Shown here piece by piece: positions 8,330-15,506 of a stretch of DNA of 20,671 nt (position 1 is the first letter of the stretch; each line of letters begins with the position of its first letter). The stretch is from JAMHZE01 sp964424715 (GTDB lineage: Bacteria > Pseudomonadota > Alphaproteobacteria > Rickettsiales > UBA8987), in NCBI GenBank assembly GCA_964424715.1, contig CAYRJW010000026.1, positions 1-20,671 on the forward strand, given 5' to 3'. The position numbers and the translations under genes are program-made. The notes under the pieces were generated by a model. That model did not search any database. It was given only the letters and a program-made list of their open reading frames with translations, and was not told the DNA's origin.

Positions 8330-8971
8330 ATGAACGTAATAAACATAAAAAACCTGAACAAATCCTTCTCGCAGGGGAAGGAAAAAATTCAGGTGCTGAA
8401 AAATATAAACCTTGAAGTGGGCGAAGGTGAATTGCTGGCTCTGATGGGGGAAAGTGGCAGTGGAAAATCTACCCTACTTCAGATAGCGGGCGGGCTGATG
8501 GGGTTTGATTCTGGTAGCATAGATCTGCTTGGGAGTGACATAACAAAACTTTCCGATAATAAAAGATCGGAGTTCAGACTTAAGAATATCGGGTTCGTAT
8601 ATCAGTATCACCACCTGCTTTCGGATTTCACGGCGCTTGAGAATGTCATGATGCCGGGGCTTATCTCCGGCCGGAAAAATGAGGATGAGGCTACCACATT
8701 ATTGCAAAGGCTTGGTCTTGGCGAAAGGCTTAACCACAGGCCGGCGCAGCTTTCCGGCGGGCAGCAGCAGCGTGTAGCGATAGCGCGGGCGCTTATAAAC
8801 AACCCTAAAATAATAATCGCCGATGAACCTACCGGCAACCTTGATTCTGACAATGCAGCCCTTATCCTTGACCTGTTCCTGCAACTGGCACGGGAGCGCA
8901 GAACCACCCTTGTAATTGCGACACACAGCGAAACTATTTCCAAAAAACTTGACCGCATTTTCACCCTTTAA
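8330..8971 (+). CDS. lolD: LolD, ATPase of the lipoprotein-releasing ABC transporter
   Basis: Cytoplasmic ATPase that powers LolC/E. All ABC motifs are in order in 213 residues: Walker A GESGSGKST (40-48), Q-loop YQYHHLL (91-97), signature LSGGQQQRVAIARAL (141-155), Walker B IIIADEPTGNLD (161-172) and H-loop His199. The YQYHHLL segment after the Q-loop is characteristic of LolD among MacB-type ATPases. The length is a little shorter than E. coli LolD. The start ATG at 8330 is preceded by AGAG at 8324-8327, a weak ribosome-binding site close to the start. Confidence 0.96.
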   Translation: MNVINIKNLNKSFSQGKEKIQVLKNINLEVGEGELLALMGESGSGKSTLLQIAGGLMGFDSGSIDLLGSDITKLSDNKRSEFRLKNIGFVYQYHHLLSDFTALENVMMPGLISGRKNEDEATTLLQRLGLGERLNHRPAQLSGGQQQRVAIARALINNPKIIIADEPTGNLDSDNAALILDLFLQLARERRTTLVIATHSETISKKLDRIFTL

Positions 8972-9042
8972 AATGAAATGCCCCGCCAATACTGATATTT
9001 AAGAACAAGGCACTGCTAACCAAGGGTAGATTCCCCTCAATT

Positions 9043-9116
9043 GCGTCATCCCAGCGAAAGCTGGGATCTGACAAGCGATTGAAACGTTCAGATTCCTGCT
9101 TCCGCAGGAATGACGC
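9043..9116. repeat. Palindromic repeat element, relative of the one at 6021
   Basis: The left arm 9043-9070 (GCGTCATCCCAGC, then AAAGCTGGGATCTG) and right arm 9089-9116 are inverted copies with several mismatches. Each arm is again a hairpin (CCCAGCGAAAGCTGGG on the left, TTCCTGCTTCCGCAGGAA on the right). It has the same architecture as 6021-6128 but a shorter 18-nt centre. It lies between lolD and virB8 and may also end lolD transcription. Confidence 0.7.
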
Positions 9117-9191
9117 GGCGGGTTATATATATCTTTAGTTAGCCGTGCCTGCAAATATATTGATTTTTAACTAATATTATTTAGATTTTTA

Positions 9192-9200
9192 TGCTATAAT
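9192..9200 (+). promoter_or_regulatory. Extended -10 promoter for the virB8-B11 operon
   Basis: TGC directly precedes a perfect TATAAT (9195-9200), that is, an extended -10 element. No convincing -35 lies at 16-18 nt. The predicted start near 9207 leaves a leader of about 30 nt before the GTG of virB8. The same TGC-TATAA arrangement is present before msrB. Confidence 0.6.
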
Positions 9201-9237
9201 TGCTTTCATAGTCATAGAATCGGGGTAGCAGCAACCA

Positions 9238-9960
9238 GTGAAGAATTTACTAAAAAAGAAAGACGGCAGCGAAAAGAACCTTACCAAAATAAAGAACTGG
9301 TATCAGGACAGGTATGAATCCGTGCTTATCCAGCGCAATCTGCTTTTCCTTTGTGTTATTGCTTTTATCGGGATATTCGCGCTTACCATCTTAAGCGTCA
9401 TTGAGCTTAATTCCAAAAAAGTTTACGAACCTTTCGTTGTGCAGATAGAAGAAACCACCGGGATAATCACCAAGGTCAACAATGAATCCATAAGAACACT
9501 GCCTAACGAAAAAGCGGTAAGGAACGCCTCGCTGGTAAGATATATACTTGCGCGCGAAGGTTATAACTACGCTGATTATTCCTTCAATTTCTACCAGATC
9601 GTCAGGCTGATGTCAGATAGCAAGGTATATTCAGGCTTTTCTTCGGTGACAGACCCTAACAACCCTGAAAGCCCGGTCAGCCTTGGGTTTGAAAAAAGGA
9701 TAGATGTGAGGATAAAATCCCTTATCGATCTTGATGAATCGCAGAACCTGGTGCAGGTAAGGATAGAAAAAGCTACGCTGGCCTCCGGCACAGCAACCTC
9801 TGAGGAGAATTTCAAACAGAACAAAAAAAGTTATATCATCACACTACGCTATGACTACAAAGACCTGGACCTTTCCGAGACCGAAAGATATATTAACCCG
9901 CTAGGACTGCAAGTAATTGCATATAGCATAAACGAAGAGATCAATGCAAAAAGCTTCTAA
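9238..9960 (+). CDS. virB8: VirB8, inner-membrane core component of type IV secretion system
   Basis: Bitopic assembly factor of the T4SS. The 240-residue protein has a short cytoplasmic N-terminus, one transmembrane helix (about 34-55, LLFLCVIAFIGIFALTI) and a periplasmic NTF2-like VirB8 domain. The end of this domain, NPLGLQVIAYSINEE, is the family's conserved block (NPLGfqVt.Y). The start is GTG at 9238, preceded by a weak GGGG at 9222-9225; no ATG is available before the membrane helix. The 3' end overlaps virB9 by 17 nt, implying translational coupling. Rickettsiales often carry two VirB8 paralogues; only this one lies in the window. Confidence 0.93.
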   Translation: MKNLLKKKDGSEKNLTKIKNWYQDRYESVLIQRNLLFLCVIAFIGIFALTILSVIELNSKKVYEPFVVQIEETTGIITKVNNESIRTLPNEKAVRNASLVRYILAREGYNYADYSFNFYQIVRLMSDSKVYSGFSSVTDPNNPESPVSLGFEKRIDVRIKSLIDLDESQNLVQVRIEKATLASGTATSEENFKQNKKSYIITLRYDYKDLDLSETERYINPLGLQVIAYSINEEINAKSF

Positions 9961-10505
9961 ATATGCCTGCAGATTTATGGCAATAGCAGTTTTGCTATTT
10001 TCACCACTGGCCTCTAAAGCACTTGAGGCACTTGGCTCCGACCCGCGGATAAAAAGCATGGTCTATGGCAAGAATGATATCTNNNNNNNNNNACGAAAAG
10101 ATACAAACCATTTCCGTCGGCAACCCGAGCATATTCAAAATGATCCCGTCCGGCAACAGGCTTTACATAAAAGCACTGATAAACGGCCAGATAACCAACA
10201 TGACACTGGTGACAGACCTGCGTACCTACCAGTTCGAGCTAAGCTCCTACATCGATAGCCCGGATGGCATGATGTATGTGGTAAGGTTCCTATACCCAGA
10301 ATATATCGAGGTTGCCGAAACAAAAGGCACTACCAGCAAACCAATGAGCATATACAGCCCGATATCGCTTGGCAGTAATTCCGCCACGCAGGCTGCACCG
10401 ATGATACCACAGATGCCTTCCGTATCGCAAGCCGTAGGCGGCCCAACCTATGGTGGGAATGAGGCGGACATCCCAGTTTCCATGCAATCTAACCCAGCAA
10501 ATTAA
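9944..10505 (+). CDS. virB9: VirB9-like T4SS component, N-terminal domain only, interrupted by an assembly gap
   Basis: Outer-membrane-complex protein that partners VirB10 and VirB7. The ATG at 9944, inside the end of virB8, opens a signal peptide ending about ASKA (residue 26), then LEALGSDPRIKSMVYGKNDI. After the N run the reading resumes as EKIQTISVGNPSIFKMIPSG, NRLYIKALINGQITNMTLVT and DLRTYQFEL, the classic VirB9/CagX N-domain. The frame needs a gap of 0 modulo 3. Homologues have about 15 more residues at this point (the VYxIxxxxGYQTxIEF strand pair), so some 45-50 nt may be missing. The usual second, C-terminal VirB9 beta-domain is absent. After RFLYPEYIEV the protein ends in about 70 residues rich in Ser, Pro and Met, 2 nt before virB10. 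Rickettsiales T4SS are known for divergent VirB9 duplicates, so this may be a short second-type paralogue. Confidence 0.85.
10083..10092. other. Assembly gap (10 N) inside virB9
   Basis: Codon 47 begins at 10082, and the downstream frame begins a codon at 10095. The missing length is therefore a multiple of three, whereas 10 Ns are drawn. Family comparison suggests tens of bases are missing rather than ten. Automated callers will start a false gene at 10065. Confidence 0.85.
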
Positions 10506-10507
10506 AA

Positions 10508-12001
10508 ATGTCAGACAGGAACGATAAAGATCTTGAGAATAACGACCCGGCCTCCGGGGATTCGGATATTCCATCCGGCAGGAATGATAAGAATTTTCCG
10601 CCGTTCGATCCTGAGCAGGATCATGATGTCGCCGATGAGATGCCGGCAGTTTCCATCACCAAGAAAAAGAACGCAGTCATATTCATCGCAGGCTTTGGCG
10701 TGCTGATGTTCCTTGTTTATTCCACGCTGGATTCAGGCCCACCTGCAAATACCCCAAAGACCGAGGCTCAGCAGATGATAGATGCGAACCGCCAGAAATC
10801 TGATGTTCCCGGCGGTAGCGTAGAAAGCGATGATCTTGTATCCGCAAGCGCTGCAACTCCAGGTGCCAACGCTGATGGCGTTCCTGCCCTGCCCGCACTT
10901 GAGCAGAAATCACAGCAATATTCATATCAGGAAACATTGCCTCCACCTCCTACACTTCCGCCAGTGTTCGATCCGGCCAGTATCTATGTTTCAAGCTCCG
11001 ATACCGGTAGTGCGTTAGGCGGCTCGCCTTCGGCTGTTTCGGCCTTTGGCAACAGATACACAAAATCACGCTCACGCCTGCCTGAAACCGCCGCCGACCT
11101 TGGCGACCCAGCACTTGCAGAACTTGATCCGGAATTGCAGAAAGACCTTAGCCAAGAAAGGCAGAAACGCATAGAAGTAAGTATGTTCGTAGGTGGCAGC
11201 GGCGGTGGGTTATCCGGAAATGACGATGCCGAGAATGCAGATGCAGCAGACGGCTCTGAAGATGGATTCGTGCTTGGCGAAACCTCCGCCAGCAAAACCG
11301 ATGTCACTATCCGCAGGGACCTTGAAAGCGTGATATTACAGGGCAAAGTGCTTGATGCAGTGCTGGAAACCGCCATAAACACCGATCTTCCCGGCAAGCT
11401 ACGCGGGATAGTAAGCCGCGATGTATATTCGGAATCAGGCAAAAGGGTTGTTATACCTAAAGGCTCAAGGCTTATCGGCTCTTACGCCACCGATGTAAAA
11501 TTCGGCCAGGCAAGAGTATATGTTATCTGGACCCGCGTTATCCGCCCTGATGGCGTTGATGCCGTGCTGGATGGCAATGATGATCTTGTCGCGATAGATT
11601 CACTGGGCAGAAGCGGTGTTTATGGCGATCTGGATAACAGGTTCTTTGAAGTATTTGGCAGCTCTATATTATTAAGTTCGCTTACCGTTGCCTTCGCCGT
11701 TGCCGCAGATGCCGCAGCTGGCGGCGATGATACGACCACCACAACAACCCCGGCAGGCGGAACAGGGATACCAGGAAGCAGCACAACATCTGGCAATGTG
11801 GTCTCTCAGGGTATATCTGAAGCGGTGGCAAATGTCGGCAGTGATGTCAGTAATATAGCAAAACAATACTTCAAGACCGCACCAAGAATAACTATCGATC
11901 AGGGTACAAAAATTAAGATATTCGTTAACAAGGATATCATATTCCCGCCTTCATATTTTTCCTCCGGTGCTCCTAAAACAGGAACACAGTTTTTAAATTA
12001 A
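10508..12001 (+). CDS. virB10: VirB10, energy-transducing scaffold of the T4SS core complex
   Basis: VirB10/TrbI proteins span both membranes. In this 497-residue protein an acidic cytoplasmic N-terminus (1-50) precedes one transmembrane helix (about 55-73, AVIFIAGFGVLMFLVYSTL). A proline-rich periplasmic stretch (LPPPPTLPP, 144-152) is followed by a Gly/Asp/Ala-rich linker (228-255). The C-terminal TrbI beta-barrel domain starts near 278 (GKVLDAVLETAI). It contains VVIPKGSRLIGSY (314-326), the outer-membrane antenna helices around SSILLSSLTVAFAVAADA (385-402), a Thr/Gly-rich loop after the first antenna helix (407-430), and the closing IDQGTKIKIFVNKDIIFP. It starts 2 nt after virB9 and is followed by virB11 after 15 nt. 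No missing core motif was noticed. Confidence 0.95.
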   Translation: MSDRNDKDLENNDPASGDSDIPSGRNDKNFPPFDPEQDHDVADEMPAVSITKKKNAVIFIAGFGVLMFLVYSTLDSGPPANTPKTEAQQMIDANRQKSDVPGGSVESDDLVSASAATPGANADGVPALPALEQKSQQYSYQETLPPPPTLPPVFDPASIYVSSSDTGSALGGSPSAVSAFGNRYTKSRSRLPETAADLGDPALAELDPELQKDLSQERQKRIEVSMFVGGSGGGLSGNDDAENADAADGSEDGFVLGETSASKTDVTIRRDLESVILQGKVLDAVLETAINTDLPGKLRGIVSRDVYSESGKRVVIPKGSRLIGSYATDVKFGQARVYVIWTRVIRPDGVDAVLDGNDDLVAIDSLGRSGVYGDLDNRFFEVFGSSILLSSLTVAFAVAADAAAGGDDTTTTTTPAGGTGIPGSSTTSGNVVSQGISEAVANVGSDVSNIAKQYFKTAPRITIDQGTKIKIFVNKDIIFPPSYFSSGAPKTGTQFLN

Positions 12002-12016
12002 TTTATTTGTAAATTT

Positions 12017-12997
12017 ATGAGTGTTGCAGCGTTAGATACATTTCTGGAACCGATATACGAGATACTTCAGGACGAGAATGTCAATGAGGTCAGCATCAAC
12101 GAACCGCGCGGCTGCTGGATAGAACGCCGTGGCGAACACAGTTACAAGGAACTTCCTACATTCGATCTCAGCTATCTGCTTACGATGGGCAGGCTTATCG
12201 CGCAATCCACCAATCAGGTAATCAGTTCTGAAACACCTATACTTTCAGCCACCCTGCCGAATGGCTACAGGGTGCAATTAGTATTTCCTCCTGCCATTGA
12301 ACATGGCTCTATTGCTTTCTCGGTAAGGAAACCAAGTACGCTTAATTTCGATCTTGATGCGTACGAAAAAATGGGAGCTTTCTCCGATGCTACCTTCGCC
12401 AAGAAGGAAAATCCTTATGACGATGAACTGCGCGAACTTTACGAGAAGCGCGATATTAAAAATTTCCTGCGCGTGGCGGTCAAGGCCAAAAAGAATATTG
12501 TTATAAGCGGTGGTACATCAACCGGTAAAACAACCTTCGCCAGCGCGTTATATCGCGAGATACCACACGAAGAACGCCTGATAACCATTGAAGATGCGCG
12601 CGAAATAAGGCTGGACCAGCCTAACCGCCTGCATCTTGTTGCCTCCAAAGGCGGGCAAGGTTTAGCAAAAGTTACTACGCAGGACCTTATCGAAGCCTGC
12701 CTGCGTTTAGCGCCAAGCCGTATAATCGTGGGCGAGTTACGCGGTGCCGAGGCATTCAGTTACATCCGCGCCGTTAACACCGGCCACCCCGGCTCCATCG
12801 CTACGTTACACGCCGACAACCCACGCCTTGCCATCGAACAATTATGCTTAATGGTAATGCAAGCCGGAATGGGCATGACCCGCGCCGAGATCAAAAACTA
12901 TGTGATGCAAGTGGTTGAGATAGTGGTGCAGTTGAAGAAGGGCGAAAAAGGCCGCAGATATGTTTCGGAATTGTATTTTGATCCTTCTAAGGAATAG
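12017..12997 (+). CDS. virB11: VirB11, hexameric secretion ATPase of the T4SS
   Basis: Cytoplasmic traffic ATPase of the GspE/VirB11 superfamily that drives pilus assembly and substrate transfer. It has 326 residues, normal length. The N-terminal domain (1-105) holds VNEVSINEPRGCWIE. The ATPase domain has Walker A GGTSTGKTT (165-173), an Asp box ITIEDAREI (189-197), Walker B RIIVGELRG (235-243) and the His box GHPGSIATLHAD (256-267). Walker A reads GGTSTGKT rather than the common GGTGSGKT; the nucleotide-binding Gly-Lys-Thr is intact. It is the last gene of the block, and virD4, which commonly follows virB11 in alphaproteobacteria, is absent. The stop codon overlaps an octamer repeat. Confidence 0.96.
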   Translation: MSVAALDTFLEPIYEILQDENVNEVSINEPRGCWIERRGEHSYKELPTFDLSYLLTMGRLIAQSTNQVISSETPILSATLPNGYRVQLVFPPAIEHGSIAFSVRKPSTLNFDLDAYEKMGAFSDATFAKKENPYDDELRELYEKRDIKNFLRVAVKAKKNIVISGGTSTGKTTFASALYREIPHEERLITIEDAREIRLDQPNRLHLVASKGGQGLAKVTTQDLIEACLRLAPSRIIVGELRGAEAFSYIRAVNTGHPGSIATLHADNPRLAIEQLCLMVMQAGMGMTRAEIKNYVMQVVEIVVQLKKGEKGRRYVSELYFDPSKE

Positions 12998-13031
12998 TTT
13001 TCAAGTTTTCGAGTCTACGAGTTTTCAAGTT
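12996..13031. repeat. Octanucleotide tandem repeat, copy B (single arm, across the virB11 stop)
   Basis: Four and a half units: AGTTTTCA, AGTTTTCG, AGTCTACG, AGTTTTCA, AGTT. The first two bases are the last two of the virB11 TAG stop. Only one arm is present, unlike copies A (8234-8317) and C (16857-16928). Confidence 0.8.
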
Positions 13032-13050
13032 AAATATTATCCAGATTTCT

Positions 13051-13075
13051 TCCCTCTCCCCTTGCGGGAGAGGGA
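13051..13075. terminator. Bidirectional hairpin between convergent virB11 and rnj
   Basis: TCCCTCTCCC and GGGAGAGGGA form a perfect 10-bp stem with a 5-nt loop (CTTGC). It lies 53 nt after the virB11 stop and 8 nt after the rnj stop. No long T-tract follows on either strand, so terminator strength is uncertain. The motif also resembles a dispersed CCCTCTCCC/GGGAGAGGG repeat common in proteobacteria. Confidence 0.6.
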
Positions 13076-13083
13076 ATTAGTTA

Positions 13084-14733
13084 TTAGTGAACCCTAGAAA
13101 TAAGAACCTCAACCAGCGGGAATTTGCCGATCTCGGCGTCTACCATTCCTTTTACTTGTTTGCGGACCTTTTTGATTATTATGTCGTTCGGTTGTTTTTT
13201 CTGGTGTTCTAGCAGGTCCCCTATCTCTTCTTCCATGTAGGTTATGAAGGCCGGGTTCTCATCCTCGTCTATTACGCCTGGGGTGCGAACCAGAGGATCT
13301 ACCAGAAGGCGGCTTTCTTTGTCGAGGGTCAGGGAAACTATTACTATACCATCAGAGCGGAGTTTACGGCGCTGGGAAAGTACCACGCCATCTTTCGGTT
13401 GCAGCATGTAGCCATCAACGCCGAGATAGCCGAATTTGACATGGGCAAGGGATTTAGGCTCATCAGGCCCTAGTTTTACCATTTCGCCGTTCTGGATCTC
13501 GATAGTTTTTGGAATGCCAAGAGATTTAGCAAGGCGGCAATGTTCGTGCAGGTGGGTAGGTTCACCATGAACCGGGATAGCGATCTGTGGCTTCACTAGC
13601 TGGTACATTTTTGTAAGTTCCTGCGCCGATGGGTGGCCGGAAACGTGTACGCGGTGGTCTTTTTCAGTGAATACTTCGCAGCGCAAGCGAACGAATGTGT
13701 TGAACAGCCTGAATAGTTTTTTCTCATTACCCGGAATAATCTTAGAGGAGAATATGATAGTATCACGCGGAGTAACTTTTAAATATTGATGCTGGTTGTT
13801 GGCGATCTTATTCATCGCCGCCCTTTCCTCACCCTGACAGCCTGTGCATATCACCAGTACGCGATCACGCGGCATCTGGGAAACTTCCTTGTCGGAGATG
13901 AATGGCTGAATATCTTTCAGGTAGCCGGTATTTTTTGCGAAATCGGTTATTTTATGGAGTGAAAGACCGGAAAGCGCAACCTTACGGCCATTGGCCTCTG
14001 CCGCGCGGCAGATAGTATCTATGCGCGCAACGTTGGATGCGAAAGTGGTAACATATACCGTGCCGCGCTGTTCGCTGATAAGCTGCGTAAGGCTTGGCAG
14101 AAGATCACCTTCAGAGCCGGAATAGCGATCATTGAATACGTTGGTGGAATCGCACACCATTGCAAGCACGCCTTCCTCGCCTATTTTTGTAAGCGCATCG
14201 AAATCGGTGTTAGGCATTACAACCGGGTTAGGATCGAACTTCCAGTCGCCGGTATGGAACACATTACCGACATCGGTGCGTATCATAACGCCGTTCATTT
14301 CCGGGATGGAGTGGGTTATCTGGATGAATTGCAGATCAAAATCACCAAGCTTTAAGTTGGAGCCGGGTTTTATTATATGAATTTTTGCGCGGTCTTTCGC
14401 TTTCACCTGCTCAAGCTTGTTCATCACAATTTGCGCGGTGAACGGGGTTGCGTATATCGGTAATTGCAGCTGGTCGAACAGGTAGCCTATTGAACCAAGG
14501 TGATCCTCATGGCCGTGGGTAAGCACTATGCCGAGGAAATCTTTTTTGTTCTCGTATACGAAGGAAAGATCAGGCGCCATCATGTCCACGCCGGGCATCT
14601 CATCGCCGGCAAAGCCTGCGCCTAAGTCTATCATCAGCCATTTACCTTTATAATGGTATAGGTTGATGTTCATTCCAATTTCATTACTCCCGCCAAGTGG
14701 CAGAAATACTAGGTCGTTGTGATTTGGTTTCAT
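13084..14733 (-). CDS. rnj: Ribonuclease J (metallo-beta-lactamase/beta-CASP RNase)
   Basis: Cytoplasmic 5'-exo/endoribonuclease for RNA decay and maturation. The 549-residue length fits the family. Zinc-site motif HGHEDH is at residues 73-78 (VLTHGHEDHLGSIG), with a second site at HTGDWKFDP. The beta-CASP and metallo-beta-lactamase ends are marked by HVSGHPSAQEL and IAIPVHGEPTHL, and a C-terminal domain follows. The N-terminus FLPLGGSNEIGMN is the typical opening (LGGxxEIGMN). Its ATG overlaps the coaX TGA by 4 nt (ATGA), so translation is probably coupled. The coaX-rnj order is a retained piece of the nuo-downstream gene string of alphaproteobacteria. Confidence 0.95.
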   Translation of the reverse strand: MKPNHNDLVFLPLGGSNEIGMNINLYHYKGKWLMIDLGAGFAGDEMPGVDMMAPDLSFVYENKKDFLGIVLTHGHEDHLGSIGYLFDQLQLPIYATPFTAQIVMNKLEQVKAKDRAKIHIIKPGSNLKLGDFDLQFIQITHSIPEMNGVMIRTDVGNVFHTGDWKFDPNPVVMPNTDFDALTKIGEEGVLAMVCDSTNVFNDRYSGSEGDLLPSLTQLISEQRGTVYVTTFASNVARIDTICRAAEANGRKVALSGLSLHKITDFAKNTGYLKDIQPFISDKEVSQMPRDRVLVICTGCQGEERAAMNKIANNQHQYLKVTPRDTIIFSSKIIPGNEKKLFRLFNTFVRLRCEVFTEKDHRVHVSGHPSAQELTKMYQLVKPQIAIPVHGEPTHLHEHCRLAKSLGIPKTIEIQNGEMVKLGPDEPKSLAHVKFGYLGVDGYMLQPKDGVVLSQRRKLRSDGIVIVSLTLDKESRLLVDPLVRTPGVIDEDENPAFITYMEEEIGDLLEHQKKQPNDIIIKKVRKQVKGMVDAEIGKFPLVEVLISRVH

Positions 14734-15506
14734 TGTTTATTTTTTAAATTATTAATAATAAATAACCCTTCTAAGGTTAAATTCTCTTCTATTGAATCAA
14801 TGGCTTTGCATGATCCAAAAAATTTTGCGAGTCCGCCGGTGGCGACCGTATAAGGCCCACCTCTTAAACTAGTTTTTCCTAATTCGGAAGCTATTTCTGT
14901 AACAGATCTTTCAATAAGCCCTAAATAACCATAATATATGCCAGATTGCATCGCTGAAACAGTGGATTTTCCTATGGCTTTAGCGGGTTTTGCTATTTTT
15001 ATCTGCGGCAGCTTTGCGGCGGCTTTTGTAAGGGCAGCCAGGGCAAGGTTGATGCCGGGAGATATCATTCCGCCAAGATATTCGCCTTTCGGGCCTACTA
15101 CATCAAAAGTGGTTGCGGTGCCAAAATCTATTATTATGCCGGCTTTTTTGTATTTTTTGTAGAAAGCTATGGCATTCACAATTCTATCTGCGCCAACTTC
15201 TTTTGGGTTATCTATCTTTATTTTGATACCGAGCTTTTCAATATTTTCTGAAACATCGAATGGTTTTATGCCGAAATATTCGTTGCAGGATTTTTTAAAT
15301 TCCTTTTTCGTTTGCGGAACTACGGATGATATTATTATTGAATCTATCTGGTTTTTTGTAATTTTGTTTTTGCTGAAAAATGAGGTATAATATTTAGCAA
15401 CCGCATCACGCTTAGTTTCAAGGCGCAGGGTTTTTGTGCACTTCCCCGAGTCTTCGAACAATCCGAAAACTATATTAGTATTACCTATGTCAACCGCCAG
15501 GAGCAT
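14730..15506 (-). CDS. coaX: Type III pantothenate kinase
   Basis: Phosphorylates pantothenate in the first step of coenzyme A synthesis. Type III enzymes belong to the ASKHA fold. The phosphate loop is DIGNTNIVFGLF (6-17), followed by GADRIVNA (105-112), IIDFGTATTFDVV (125-137) and GGMISPGI (145-152), all diagnostic for CoaX rather than CoaA. It has 258 residues, the normal length. The ATG shares one base with the bamB stop (TAATG), and the 3' end overlaps rnj by 4 nt. Confidence 0.95.
   Translation of the reverse strand: MLLAVDIGNTNIVFGLFEDSGKCTKTLRLETKRDAVAKYYTSFFSKNKITKNQIDSIIISSVVPQTKKEFKKSCNEYFGIKPFDVSENIEKLGIKIKIDNPKEVGADRIVNAIAFYKKYKKAGIIIDFGTATTFDVVGPKGEYLGGMISPGINLALAALTKAAAKLPQIKIAKPAKAIGKSTVSAMQSGIYYGYLGLIERSVTEIASELGKTSLRGGPYTVATGGLAKFFGSCKAIDSIEENLTLEGLFIINNLKNKQ

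Noticed and set aside
7732..8361. Minus-strand frame of 209 codons over the lolC-lolD junction
   Set aside because: It is antisense to lolC and begins in the octamer repeat. Its likeness to the BamB N-terminus comes only from the shared repeat.
10065..10505. Separate gene starting at 10065
   Set aside because: It is the rear part of virB9 in a shifted frame caused by the N run.
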